Assembly: GCA_037074705.1 (NCBI GenBank)
Contig: CM073591.1
Coordinates: forward strand, 96,214,532 to 96,278,531
Direction: 5' to 3'
DNA length: 64,000 nt
DNA from: Zhengitettix transpicula
Taxonomy: Eukaryota > Arthropoda > Insecta > Orthoptera > Tetrigidae
A model generated the notes under the pieces. That model ran no database searches and was not told the DNA's origin. It saw only the letters and a program-made list of their open reading frames with translations. Positions 46,326 through 58,976 of this stretch are shown here, piece after piece. The translations under genes and the position numbers were made by a program. Each line of letters begins with the position of its first letter. Positions within the stretch are counted from its first letter, which is position 1.

Positions 46326-47315
46326 AAAATCTAATTTGTTTGAATTTACAAAATGAATACTAACAAAGAGTCTCAGACGAAAGTAAAGTGTTTATTTTAA
46401 GCCATATTTTATATTCATAGAATATTAGGTATCGAAATTTGATGCACATAAAATTAATTGAACAAAGCAATTCTTTTTCCTAAAACTATAATAATGCGAA
46501 GACATGAATCCCAGGGATTGACTGCTGCCTATACACATCAGCGCGATAACAAGTATGAAGCTGTATTTAAATTGTTAAGACACAGAAACGCGGGCTCGCA
46601 TTGGCAAATCAGTTTAGTCAGCCTCAATTTTACGGCCAACTAGCTTTGTTTGGGAGAGCAGATGCAGTCTCTGTGCTGTAATCCGTTTCCGTCCAGAACA
46701 GATCCAAGCCTTTCGGGAGAGATATTGCTCAGAAAACAATTTTCCTTTTTCTCAATCCGTCTCTGAGTAGTAGAGGAAAAAATCGATTTCACGTATTTTC
46801 ATGGTATTTAGTTATGTATAGGGAAAAGGTTAATCTTTAAATTAAAGAGCTTAAGTAAGCTACCGGAGCTGAGAAACTGTGTAAAACTTAGATTCGAAAA
46901 CTTCACTCTCCTTCCCGAAACTTTCCTCTGCCGTGTTTTCAGCTCAACGGAACTGAAAAACAGACAATCAAAATGCTATATGTTTCATGAGCAACCAAAG
47001 TATAACAGGAAGTATATTTATTTCTGAGATTTTCATTTGGGTCATAGATTTTTAATCGCTCTTGAATGAAGAGCTGTTTTTAGTTACTATTTAACCTGAT
47101 ACCTCAATGATAGAAGAAAAAGGTCACGAAAATTATTATATTTTGGTACTAAATCATTATGGAATTTTAGTATTCACTCTTACAAATTTATGCCAGTTCC
47201 ACTAATAAATTTTAAGGTTAGTGAGGCAAGATCACTAAATAATTATGATTAATTTCAAAATTTTAAGTAGTCATTAAAATTATAATTTCTCATTTTATTA
47301 AAATCAAAAAATTTA
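46326..47315. other. Intergenic stretch; GC-richer patch at 46.49-46.78 kb
   Basis: The patch has a 61-codon frame (46458-46643) with no family motif. The rest is AT-rich. Confidence 0.4.
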
Positions 47316-47545
47316 CGTCCGATTGAAATTAATGAATACTAAATATAGCCAATACAGTCAAAAAGGTAATATAAATACCACACAACGTTTCTGGGATTTG
47401 AGTGTTGTCAACTGACCAGTGCAGTTGTGTTTCTCTAGGCTCTTCTTAGAACCTGACGATAGGGAAAAGGATCCCAGAAACGTTGTGTGGTATTTATGAA
47501 TATTACCTTTTTGTGTGTGTTGGCTATCTTTCGTATTCACTGTCA
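47316..47545. repeat. Penelope-like terminal repeats as an inverted pair with hammerhead-like core
   Basis: The left arm is inverted, starting near the ACGTCCGATTGAAA end sequence at 47316 and including ACCACACAACGTTTCTGGGA. The right arm is direct and reads CTGACGA (47453-47459), a GGGA/TCCC stem (47462-47465 with 47472-47475) and GAAA (47477-47480), the core order of a hammerhead ribozyme. The spacer is only the GTCAACTGACCAGTGCAGTT segment. No coding remnant. Confidence 0.75.
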
Positions 47546-47789
47546 TTATATTAACCTAGAATATATTATTTTCTATATTAGGCGACAATTCATGTGTACG
47601 GAAATATATCAAGTTATGCATCTGTATTTTATTGACGAGATACACCTCAAAACGTAGCTATTTAAATTGGGGACAGTTAGGTTTAGAACATCCATATTTT
47701 ATTCAAGAAGAAAAAGGAATTCCATTGATTTTTTCTAATAGTCAAGTTAAAAATGGCATTTTATAACAATGTTATTTACACAAAAATAT
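47546..47789. other. AT-rich spacer
   Basis: Nothing recognised. Confidence 0.5.
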
Positions 47790-48460
47790 TATAAACTACA
47801 AAAATGTATGTAATGAAAAAGAATGTTTTGAGTTTTAAACATTTAAACGCGTGGACAAATTGCAACTGAACTTTGTTCACATATTCATAAAAACTCGAAA
47901 CAAAATATGGTGATAAACTCGGAGCACAAAGGTGGAAGGAATTTTGTGATAATTTGTACCAATCTTATGGGTGTTCTGTGAACGTGACGTTACTTCACGG
48001 ATTTTTAAGTTCGCGATACTAAACTTGTCTAGAATCATTCAGATAGAATTAAATGTACAATTATATCAGGCGATAAGGTGACGTGATATGATGTTTAAAA
48101 AACAAAAATGGGCACCAAACAACCGAGTTTGGAGTGAAATCCTGAGTTATGGATGCCGCTAAGATTAATTATGACATTAAACTTGCCGTTTAATCCCAGG
48201 GGAAGAGGCTGGATGTGGGTGGAGACATATTCTTCGAAGAATTTTTATGGGGGTCAATGAGATATATTGATTTTCTCCATATATTTTGTGTTTAATTTCA
48301 AACCCTTTCGGAAAGGGAGGGAACCACCCTTTAGGTATGGAGGTGGAGGGGCGTTATACAAAAATAACGCAAAAACAACTGAGATTGGAGTCAAATTCGG
48401 GGTTATGGATATGGCTGAGATTAATTATGGCAACCGGGGAAACGCCGAGCACCCAAAGAA
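47790..48460 (+). mobile_element. Helitron-related copy, diverged
   Basis: The left part shares TTTAAACGCGTGGACAAATT and the following ACATATTC block with the Helitron at 37460. The right part matches the array unit of 38.4-41.8 kb in the opposite orientation (GATTGGAGTCAAATTCGGGG, TTATGGATATGGCTGAG, ATTATGGCAACCGGGG). The 3' hairpin region is mutated and CTAG is lost. It links the two Helitron-type sequences as one family. Confidence 0.65.
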
Positions 48461-49609
48461 TTTATTAATAAGTTAAACCATAAAATCGTTTGAATGTGAC
48501 TTTTGTCCACAATTTTGGGGTTTCTACAAGTAATTAGGTAAAATATAGTTTTGAATTTAGAGCCATGACGTAGCTACAATCGTCTCTGCAATATGCAGTT
48601 GAAGTTATAATGACATTTAACCACATTATCAAAACTGATATATCACAGTGTTTCCGATTCCTAAACAATAAATCCCATTAGCACTTCCTAATATATCCTA
48701 AAATCATTAAATTAATCAACAAAGTAAATTTAAAAATTTCTTATATGAAGGCCGAAAGGATTTGTGAATTAAGACAGCTGATGTGCCTGAATAGTACGGC
48801 TGCTATTGGCAGCAACGAACAAAAGGAAATTTTGACTCAGCTAAGTAGAAAAAAGATTGAAAAAACTGAAAGCTAGTACATAATTCATTACAACAAACCA
48901 CATTATGCAAGACTGCTTAAAATATGAACAGAGAAAATATAAAAAAGGAAATTTACCCATGTTTTAGAATCACAAACGTATAAAACGACCATTTTAAAAT
49001 TCATTAAAGTTATAAATTATTACGAAGACATTTTAAAATAAAAGGTTAAATCATAGAAACTGAAGCAAAAATAAATTATGAAAAAGAAAAAAATATAGCC
49101 TATATGAAATAAAAATATTAAGCGTAATTATTTTAACCTACAAAATATGTAATTTTATGAAAGTATGAGCTAGATGAATATGCGACTGGGAATAAAATTT
49201 AAATAAATAGTAAACTTTAATAATAACATTAAAATTTTGATTACTGACAACTTATATGAGAAGTAAAATTTTCAGACTGGAGGTTTTGTCCGATTACAAC
49301 TATTAACATGAAAAATAACAGAACAGTGAAGTATCAGACGGACATAAAATAGAAATAAACTTTTGTAACAGTTTCCAACATATTACACAGGATACCAAGT
49401 TTTTCCCGTTGTAGATCATGGATGAAATTCTATCGTGATTCTATCCGGTACAGTTCGTGTAAAACAAGATGCGGTGGGATGACTGTCCACGTCATCATCT
49501 TCTGACGAAGTGCCGATACTAGCTGGGAATCCCGAGATAATTTCTCAGTACTTTGCAAGCATTGTACTCAGACCGTTTTACGAATTTATCAGTCGAATAA
49601 CAATGATCT
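48461..49609. other. AT-rich stretch, nothing recognised
   Basis: A- and T-rich sequence without open frames or repeats of note. Confidence 0.5.
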
Positions 49610-49840
49610 CAATTTTACAATTCTACTAATATTCTGAATGCTTAGATGAAGACAATTAATTAGTTTTATCTCTGAATAGTGAATACTTCTTTCATAAAGT
49701 ACGGGCCGATGTTTGTCAGTTCTCGGAACCATACGGTTTCTATTATTAATATAATAGAATCGTTGGTAACAAGCAAGTTTCCAATACGTTTAACAAATTT
49801 TAAAATATCTAAATTGAATGTAATATAGAGTTTTGAACAA
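49610..49840 (-). pseudogene. LINE ORF2 C-terminal fragment (CR1/jockey superfamily)
   Basis: The minus strand reads ILKFVKRIGNLLVTND, then NRNRMVPRTDKHRPVLYERS and IHYSEIKLINCL in nearby frames. This is the same block order as ILKFVKRNMNLFQTNG, YETRNRAGL, KHRLALY and VHYSGIVL in the LINE at 61.6-62.7 kb. It is more diverged than the two copies near 60-62 kb. RT core absent; dead fragment. Confidence 0.7.
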
Positions 49841-49927
49841 AGGCAATTTTTTTATTTGATTAACAAATAGATAATGAAGTATCTAATAAACAGACAAAAA
49901 TAAAGTGATAAAATAATACCACATAAG

Positions 49928-50800
49928 CAGTCGCGGCTGGTTCATATGTGCTCATGAGCTACAGCACATAAATTTATTTCGGTAGAATAATTTTTTCTTA
50001 GTTTAAAGAACCTTCATAAGAATTGTGTTTTAACTCTGCGAATCTGCACTTCGGTATCGAAGACTTTAAACTCCCCGCCTTGTGGCGCAACGCCCCTGCT
50101 AATGTAGGCAGCCAGCTCGACATCTGAATTCTACCGGATCGAGACAACAGGATATGGCACTTCATTGACAACTACGCATGCGCAGTATATATTTTCACGC
50201 TCCTGCGTCGCCGGTAATTATCTACAAACTTCTTTATTATAGTGCTACAATTCTTAGAGCGCTTGTCCCCTAAACAGATTTGTGCCGTTTATAGACACAC
50301 AGAGACGGCCGTATCAGGAATAAAGAATAAGCTACGAAATATAAATAAAATTCAACTAATCAGTAATTATAAATCTTATATTCAAGTAGGTTATGTTTTC
50401 AAAACAAAACTAATATTTGCACATTTACGATAATATTTTTAAAAAATCACAATAAAAGGTAATTTTATGAAATGGCATTTAAGAGGCATGATTTTGCGAA
50501 AATCTACCGCACGACTCTGCATACAACAATGTTCAGTCGATTGTTCAAAAAATGAACTTTATTTAAAATATTTGCTGACGAAAAGTACTTTCGTGTTAGA
50601 AATCCGTGTTAATTAGGTGCTAAATTCTCATGCACAATATTTTAAACTATGTAGTCGGATTTATAAATGAAGAATTTTACGTGTATCGGGGCAGATTATA
50701 GGCAAAACTGTCACTGTTGTAGTATTATTACTTTACATCGCTACCCTAATTGCATGCGGTGATGTAGTACTTAACTTCAAAAAGTCACGAGCCGCAACTA
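49928..50800. mobile_element. hAT-like non-autonomous element
   Basis: The left end CAGTCGCGGCTGGTTCAT and the reverse complement of the right end, TAGTTGCGGCTCGTGACT, form imperfect inverted repeats of the CAGTGGCGGCTCGTGCA type seen in a widespread hAT group. No 8-bp duplication is visible (CACATAAG against CGTACAAC), as expected for an old insertion. The interior has a GC-richer patch (50040-50220) with GCATGCGCAG, and no transposase. Confidence 0.5.
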
Positions 50801-52045
50801 CGTACAACGTTTCCGGAAACGTTGTTGTTTTTGTTAGGCTTGAAAAATGATAAGAGCTTTAACAGCAAGGCGTAGCACAAACCAGGAGACATAAATGGCA
50901 ATGAATGTACTTACGTAACTCATATTTGAAACACAGTACGCCATTTGTACTTTATTGTAATCCTATTACTTCAACAGAGGACTTATTCAACAAACATTAA
51001 TAATACATATTAACAGCATAAAACTCTGTACGAACATTATCACCGAATCTGCCTCGAACACTGGAGAAATAGCGAGGTTATAAACAAAGCCTCCTATGTG
51101 TATCACAGAATAATTCTTTGTTCAGTGTGGGAACTTCCAGTAATGGGCAAAAAACGTTTCCGCCTTTGTTCTCAAAATACAAACCCGAGATATAATTTCA
51201 GTCGCTTCGCTGTATATCGTGGTATTACAAACAGGATTAAACGGATTCAAAACTGAAATAGTTTTGTACGAGAGTTTTGAATAACAAAACAATTTTTGAA
51301 ATATTTGCTGGTACGTAAATTGCCCTATAATTTTATACTTCTAAAAGTAGTTAATATATCAAAAAAATGTTATCATCCTTTATATGATATTGATGGTTTT
51401 AATTGTTCATTACGGACCAGTTACAGCAGACACGCATCCCCCCCCCTTCCCCAGAGGCTGTAATATTTAATGTAATGACATGTTGAGAGTTTTACTACCG
51501 TAGACTATGTATTTATGATGGTCGAGACAGGTATTACAGACCAACGGGCGCCATGGGATTAATCCTGTCTGGTATACAAAAACCTCTATACAACAACAGT
51601 ATGCCAATTTTAGTTTCATTGCAAAGGCTGTAGAGGTGAAACCACACTCATTATCGGAAAATCGAAAGCTACTGAAATGTTGAAGAATATTAAACAGACG
51701 CAGTCTAAATGTTGCGGAAACCTTTTCAATGAGCAGTCTCAATTAAGTTGAAAATGAAAAATAGAAAAGAAAATATTAAGTAGTCCGATTTTTATAAAAA
51801 TTGTTTTACATTGTACAACAGAGGAAGAAAAGAGATTAAGGTGTTTAATGGAAGAAAATATAAAAGAGTGAAGAAGGAACAATGAATAACGTTTGGAACA
51901 GCAAAACACATTAGTCGTCTTCAGGAAAAAGGGTTCAGAATCAGAGTTTGTCGCAAACCAAAAACACCTAATAATTTAAACTTATTCCAGAGATTCGTCT
52001 GTTAGGTTCTTCGCGTGTACTGAAGTATTTGGGACTCTCTTTTAA
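50801..52045. other. AT-rich stretch, nothing recognised
   Basis: A 91-codon minus-strand frame (51467-51742) lacks family motifs. No repeat similarity seen. Confidence 0.45.
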
Positions 52046-53609
52046 GGCCCTCCGCACACTAGCAACTATTTAATCAAGGCGATTAAAACGTTGAGACGCT
52101 TTTGAGTTGCTTGCAAAGTGTCGAGCGCACACCAGTAACTAAGTAGTTGCTTTCACTCAGTTATAAAATGGATTTCGTGGAGACTAATTGCTTGAGGCTC
52201 GGTATTAAGACGTCAGAAGAAGCGCCAAAAAATTTGGGTCCTTCAAATTAATTAATAGACTATTTGATGGTCAAATTTACAAATTATTTGATAAATTAAG
52301 AAACTGTGAATATTAATTTTTAATGATTTCCGCATGAGTCTAGCTAGTTTTGATAAAGTTTTGGCGTTGGTCGGACCTAATGTATCAATACACCGAATAC
52401 ACAACAAAATATTCTGATTCTTCGTTAAAAGCTTCTCAAGATATAATGAGATAACAAAATTTGCAAATTGTATCTGCGCGGACGATAGAAAACGTATTAG
52501 AATAAAAAGCCTAATGAAACTGGATCGGTAGTTTTTTTTACCACAAATCATTAATTATCCAACGTGCTTTTAGCTATAGCAGACTCCGATTATAATTTCA
52601 TTTTGTTGATTTTGGGTCTTATGGAACTTTAAATGATTCTAAACTTTTTAAGAAGTCATCAGTTTCAGATGTGCTTGAGAATAAAGATTTAAAAATCCCC
52701 GAAGCGAAGTGTCTTCCTAATTTTGTAAATAATAAGACAATGCGATTGATAATTTGGGAGAACGAAGCATTTGCTGCGTCCAAATTTGGTTTACGATTAT
52801 ATTCCGGTAGATAATTGTCAGTAAAACAATGCATCTTTAATTAAAGATTATCAAGAGTCCTAATAACGATTCATTGCACATTTGGAATTTCAGTCAACAA
52901 CTGGCATGTACTTCATAGAGCAACTGATACTTTACTTGATTTAAGTGAATCCTTAATAAAAGCATACTACATTCTGCACAATTAATTTAGATAACATGAC
53001 GGGATACAGTTTAAAGATGTACTTTATAAAACCCATTCCTTCTGTTGGAGTAAGGAGCAACACTAACGGAGCTCCGATTAGAGATTATTTTACTAATTAT
53101 TTAATTTCACCTTCTGGATATGTTCCTTGGCAATACGACATAATTTAGTTAAATATTTTGTGAAATTCAAGCGTCTGTTTTTATATTCCATTTAAAGTAC
53201 CTACTTAGCTTAATTTTATTTACATTTTTAATTTTTGTCACTAAACTTTTTTCAACAGTGTTAAAAAATATATAAAACATATATTTTCAAGTTTATCAAT
53301 AGCCTCCATTTCGTTCTAATTTTCAATAAAATTTTGGTACAATTCCGTCCACAATGCAGTTTTTAAATTTTTATTTGAATATTATTTATGCTGTATGTTA
53401 TATAAAACTGAACGTTTTTACTTCCTCAGTGTACAGTGACACGTCTATACTTGTATGATCCATTCTGACATCAACAAAAAAGAGCATGTTGGGTATTTTT
53501 CGTTCCCTCAACTATTTAATTGCCAGTGTGCGGTCTGTCATAAGTAACTACGTGTTCTATTTCAGCAATTTAAAAGTTGCTTGAAAAAAAGTTTGCCAGT
53601 GTGTGGACC
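52046..53609 (+). mobile_element. PIF/Harbinger transposon, decayed
   Basis: The left end GGCCCTCCGCACACTAGCAA and the reverse complement of the right end, GGTCCACACACTGGCAAAC, form imperfect inverted repeats. TAA is duplicated at 52043-52045 and 53610-53612, the 3-bp target typical of PIF/Harbinger. The ACTGGCAA motif is repeated inside the right end (about 53522). The ~1.56-kb element holds a broken transposase. Confidence 0.85.
52168..53149 (+). pseudogene. Harbinger-type transposase, multiply frameshifted
   Basis: Identifiable pieces in order, in varying frames: KKRQKIWV (about 52216; family 'RR.K..WVHP'); GSYGTLNDSKLFKKSS (about 52613; family 'DVGS.G..ND..IF..S'); IPEAKCLPNF (about 52695); ENEAFAASKFGLRLYSG (about 52760; family 'GDEAF.L...L..PYPG', carrying the catalytic glutamate); GISVNNWHVLHR (about 52887); RDYFTNYLISPSGYVPWQ (about 53083), close to the usual C-terminal end. 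The first catalytic aspartate region is missing, so there is an internal deletion as well as stops. The Myb-like second ORF of these elements is not seen. Confidence 0.75.
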
Positions 53610-53612
53610 TAA

Positions 53613-54853
53613 ATCTATAGGGTAAGGGTGAAAGTGACAGGCTTTGTTTTTTCAGTTGTTGGGACAATCTAACTTTCCGTCGGAACGAATCTGGGATTTA
53701 GAAATGTCCGGTCTTGTTTGATGCTAAGCAGATCGCTTCTTGTAAATGCGGTTAACATTCAACAATGCGAACATCTTGAAAATTATATATTGGCTCAACT
53801 TTCAAAGATGTTCTGCCGATTTGAACTCTAATTTGACCTGGACGTTGATTTTGTGCTCGTCGATTCTCCTATGCTTGGGTCTTCTCGTTTGACATTGACA
53901 TTTCCAAAGAATTGAATGTATGAGATCAGTTGTTTTTGACTCAAACTTAGGTAAATTATGTCTTTGATTGTATAATGTTTTTACTTTGTATTCCGTATTA
54001 AATATTGTGAATGTTCTAACGTTTGAATCGTGGGTGGATTAGTGTTTTGCCTTTACCATTTGATGCACTTATGAAGTTCTTACGGAAATAATTTGTTTTA
54101 AGTTCTGAAATGATATGTCAGATTCTTGTTTGATTAGCTTTGATCAGTTAAAAAATCAGAGAACATTCTTAATTTTATTTATACGATGCTTCGATAAGTA
54201 TTTCAGGTTTATGACAATCCAACTGAATTCTCTGTTCACAGTGTATTGAGGCAAATTTTGACAAGACAGTTGAAGATAAGTTTTTTGTTCGAATTCTATG
54301 ATGAATTTTAGTTTCAGCTGGAAATTGTTATGAAACTTACAGATTTACACAATACCAAAATGTATGTGCATTTTTCGGTTAAACCTGTTATTAAATCTGA
54401 ATTACGAATTTTTTATACAGCACCTGACAGATCATTACACTTAATAGAGAATGTGGTGAGTCTAGCAAGAAAACTTTTGGTAAGAGTTTCCTCGGCTACG
54501 ACGGTAAAAAATCATTCACCGTCGAAAGTTATCAATGTATACTGAATTCTTTAATTTAAACAAATTTTTATCTGACTAAAGAGAATCTTGGATTAGATAA
54601 CGAATCCATTATCGAATCGAGATATCATGCCAAAGAATGACAGGGACCACTTCTGAGATGAAAACGAGAATTTTGTATTTTTGAAATGACATATAAATAT
54701 GGTGGTATAGTATTATACATTTTGTATCCTCCGATAACTCATCACTGTGTTTTCAATAGTTTTAGCTGTCTGTGTATTCAAGGCTACGTCTCTAATAATC
54801 ATATCCTGTAGTTTATTTTTGTAATCGACAGTTCATTATTTCAGTGGTTTTTC
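53613..54853. other. AT-rich stretch, nothing recognised
   Basis: The 71-codon frame at 54330-54545 has no family motif. No repeat similarity seen. Confidence 0.45.
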
Positions 54854-54863
54854 TTTTGTCGAC

Positions 54864-55436
54864 GGAAGGAAAAACGTCTGCGAGGGCTATTCTCTCGCAG
54901 GCAGTACCTGCGAGGGAGATTCTCTCACAGGTAGAACCTTGTAGGAGAGCTACGAAGGGGCTACCTTTGGGGATGCCTTTTCCTCTCCGTTTTTGTACTA
55001 AGGTTCCCACAAGCCGAGGCACCTCAGCCTGTTTCGAAAGGTGTATGTTCCGGGGTCACAGACTTTGGACATACGGTAAGAGTTGTTCGCTGTTCCCATT
55101 AGGACAGTCGGCCAGCTGCCTCCTAAACTGGTCGAGGCACGGAGAAGGGAATGCTGCGTCACCACAGCACACTCCTCTCCCGCTACCGGAAGGGCGTGGG
55201 ACAAGTACCCAATGTCCGACCTACCTGACGCAGGTTTTTCTAGGGTTTTCCCTGCATTACTTTTAGGCGAATGCTGGGTAGGATCCTTAAACTATAGCCC
55301 GGGGGCCCTAGTTAACCCTTGGCTACCTTTCTCTACACTTCCGCATCCCCCCCTTTCAGATCCCTTCCAATGCTATTAAAGGTGAGTTGCCACCATGTGG
55401 ATTACCGTCATGTAACCTGTTACCCTAAAAAAAATG
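54864..55436 (+). mobile_element. Family A full-length copy with two palindromic modules
   Basis: Plus-strand copy of 573 bp between perfect 10-bp duplications TTTTGTCGAC (54854-54863 and 55437-55446). The head carries two neighbouring palindromes, CTGCGAGG...CTCGCAG and CCTGCGAGGGAG...CTCTCACAGG (54887-54932), then GTAGGAGAGCTACGAAGG, the full body and an A-tail of about 8. Its length matches the copy at 2350. Confidence 0.9.
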
Positions 55437-55446
55437 TTTTGTCGAC

Positions 55447-55828
55447 TGAAATTATTTGTATGTCTCTTCTGTATATGTTGGAAAAAATTGTACGTTTGGA
55501 TTGAGTTACCATCTCAGATCTCTGAAATTATTCGTGGTATTCGTTCCACAGAAGCTATGTTTTCTACTATCAAAACATGTTTTGGGAAAATAAAATGTTT
55601 TATTCCTGTGTTTATGGATAATTAATTTTATTTCTGACAAACTTTTCGGTAAGATATTGATGACTGCGCACTTCATGGTGGTACACGTAGGATTTTGCCA
55701 GTTTAAAATTATGGCAGGAGAGATGACTTTCTCCTTATCTTGTAATCATTTAAACCCTTGGTAGTGTAACATGTAGAAATGATGGGACGTATTGTTAAGA
55801 AATCAGGTATTGTAATAAGGAACACCAG
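55447..55828. other. AT-rich spacer
   Basis: Nothing recognised. Confidence 0.5.
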
Positions 55829-56214
55829 CCTGTGAGAGCTGTTATTTTCCTCTCCGTATTTGAACTAAGATTCCCACAAGCCGAGGCACCTGGGTCTGTT
55901 TTGAGAGGTGGATGTTCCGGGGTCGCAGACCTTCGGCATACGGTAAGAATTTCCATTGAAACAGTCGGGCAGCAGAGGCTGGAGGAAACCCATCTTCCAC
56001 CATTGGAAGTATCCAATGCGTGATCTACCTGATGAAGGGTTTCTAGGGTTTGTCCTGCATCAATTTTAGGCGAATTCCGGTTTGCATCCTTAAACCATAG
56101 CCCAGAGGCTACCTTCCTCTACGGTTCCGCATACCCCATTTCAAATCACTTCCTTGATATTAACGGGGAGTTGCCACCATGTTGATTACCCTCAGTATTG
56201 TTACCTTAAAAAAA
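55829..56214 (+). mobile_element. Family A copy, diverged and internally deleted
   Basis: Plus-strand copy with a remnant of the head palindrome (CCTGTGAGAG at 55829), the GAACTAAGATTCCCACAAGC and GGTCGCAGACC blocks, a deletion of the middle of the body, and a short A-tail. More substitutions than most copies, so older. No duplication identified. Confidence 0.8.
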
Positions 56215-58976
56215 CGAAATGTAATGTAGACGTGACTGTCTCTTAGGATTGGTTCCATACGCTTGCGAAGACGGAAATAAATTAGTTTCAAGATAAAACT
56301 TTCATAAGGTAACTCATTGAGTATGTTAGTTATCATGTGAAATGTATCGTGAAGAGTTCAATGTAGAATATAATAAGACGTAAGACCAGATAAATATTTA
56401 AAATATTACCAACAAAAAAATAATCAATATAGTTCAAAACAGAATAAAATTTTATGACAATGGACTTTGATTACATAAATGGGAAAACGTGGTGGTTATT
56501 TTCAATTGTGGAATCGCTCCTATATTTAAATTTAAAAATTAAATCCGTAGGTGAGATTACGATAACAGTGAATGAAGTTTGATGTACAATTAATATCTTA
56601 AATTTTTTGATACATACATAGGCCCCGACGCTTCAATGGCGTACTATGCAATCTTTCGGAAGTGAAGACTTAACTTCAGTCTTATTAATGACTTTACTTA
56701 GGCTTTCTGTGATCCTGGTGTAGACCCAAGAATTTGTCCAGTAGATACACAGGGAAAACCTTTGATTATTAATAACTGGCATTTAACTAAATAGATGTGT
56801 AAGCACATATTTCTTATATGGTGTCACCATTGAAACAAGGTTCTCAGTTGATATGATCATTTCTAACTCAAAGAACGAAAACTCGCACTGAACTAAAAGG
56901 CTTTGTGGCTACTCAAGAAAATTTGCAACGCATATTAGTGATGAGATTGTTTTAATATTTTACCACGACGAAAACCCGTCGTTCAAGTAGGCCTGCTCAC
57001 GGAAACTGGTTAATTTTTTATATTTATTTTGGAATATTCTATAATTTACACTACTACTAAATAATATATATATGTATACCTATATATACATATATACCCT
57101 TCTAAGTTGAATTTATATACATACGTACATATTTTAATTATTTCAAATGATTTTATGTTAATGTATTTTCATTAACAACTGCAATTGAGAAGAAAGTAAA
57201 TATTCAGTTACGGAATGCATAAGAACAAGTGGTTTAGTCAGGAAATAGGTTAACTCATGCAGGGTGGACATGTTGTTAACAGCTTGGATCTTGGCACAGT
57301 GTAATTATAGCGCGGCATACAAATAGCTACAGCGCTGCCCAATTACAGCATGGCGTCGCCGCAGTATTCATTTCAGCAGTTGGCATAATACAGGAATGCG
57401 GGAAGGGCTAAACACACAAAAAATCGCCGCAGAAGGAAGTCGATATGGCGGATGCCACAATATGGACGATTAATTTACAATCAATTAAACTCATACTCTG
57501 ATGCGCAGTAATATAATCCGAAAATAGGATTTGACGACTTCAATTGTATATTAAACGTATTTTGAAAATGATTAAATTCAGTAAAATATTGGAAATATTT
57601 ATAAATTTTACGGAATTATATACAGTATCACTTTTTAAAAATAATAGAAATAAATATATTTCTATATGTATCATTTTTAACCTTGGAAGAATTTTTGAAT
57701 TACGTTTCAAGCGCCCTATTAATGCATTTAAAGTATAATGTATTTAACTTTCAACACTATTTTTGAGCACCGCTTTTCTAGTACTCTCCTGCCTTCCATT
57801 TTTGGTTTCCCTAATTCTCATGTTTCCCAATGAAACTGTATGAGATGAAACAACGTAAAAATCGACAGAACTTATGCAATAATTAAAACTAACAGCTTTT
57901 TATAGTTTAATTGTTCTAATTTTTATGTCTTCTTTGACAGATATATCGTTGTTAACATCGGTAGCCAAGTAGAAATTGTAAAATTAAAATGTACTAATGG
58001 TTTATGCGCATAAAATATTAGGTATTTTGAATATAACGTGATTATACTTGTATTGACAGTGCCATTCATTTTTTCAGGAATGATATGGGTACTTATAAAA
58101 TATGTATGTAAAAGTATGATATAAAATGCAATTTGAAAAAATAACAACGGCCAATGGGCATCAAGAATAGACAGATTCATTCACCTCTTATGAGGAACTT
58201 GGATTATTTACATATAAACATAATTAATACTCACACACATTGATATCTTCAAGAAGCACGCACACGACACTCGTCACTTCCTGGTGTTCATTGTAGGTCA
58301 CGGATGTTTACTACAACAGAAAGCAGAGGCACACTACGTACGAGGGTGAACAAAATTGAGTGGGAAATATATGCAATGTATATCACGTGTATCCGGGTCA
58401 TGCTTCTGTCCTCTTGAAGGTTGAGCTTTGAGTCTCCGTTGTCGGCTGACAGTTGATAGGACGATTATATCCCTCGCCATTAAGAAAGCTGTTTTTATAT
58501 CAGTTCGAATATATATAACCAGCTTCACAAACTGAAAACTAAGCATACCAGTCCTCCAAAATATCTGAAAACTTAAAACATCTCTTCATATTCATAGACA
58601 TAACTGAGCATAACTGCTAAGGGTTCGAAATCTATGTATCTCCTGCTTCGTCCCAAACCCTAACCCTAAACTGCGATAACTGCAATAAATTATCCTTCAT
58701 TTAAGCCGCGAAAACTGTTCTCCCTCTCAGTTCAGTACGCTTATGTGAAAACATTGAGTAGGACCGCCGCCGCAGTCGGCTGCCGGAAACCATCCATTAA
58801 TCCTTGCCGAGCTGCAGGCCAACTTCTCTCCCTTTCGCAGAAACGGTGTGAGATTTTTTTTTGCAATTATTTCTATACTATATGGATAATAATATTTTAT
58901 TCCGACCTGCTGTGGGGTGCGACTAGCATCACCTAATATCGGCAGGGGCACGGATGTTTGTGTTACTCATGTTCAT
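56215..58976. other. Intergenic stretch with two GC-richer patches
   Basis: About 57240-57460 and 58730-58850 are distinctly less AT-rich (GCATGGCGTCGCCGCAG; GACCGCCGCCGCAGTCGGCT) in an AT-rich setting. Neither shows a reading frame or repeat I recognise; they may be regulatory or conserved noncoding DNA. A TA-rich run lies at 57060-57130. Confidence 0.35.

Noticed and set aside
58658..58676. AACCCTAACCCTAAAC, telomere-like
   Set aside because: Only about two CCCTAA units; insect telomeres usually have TTAGG, and nothing nearby suggests a chromosome end.
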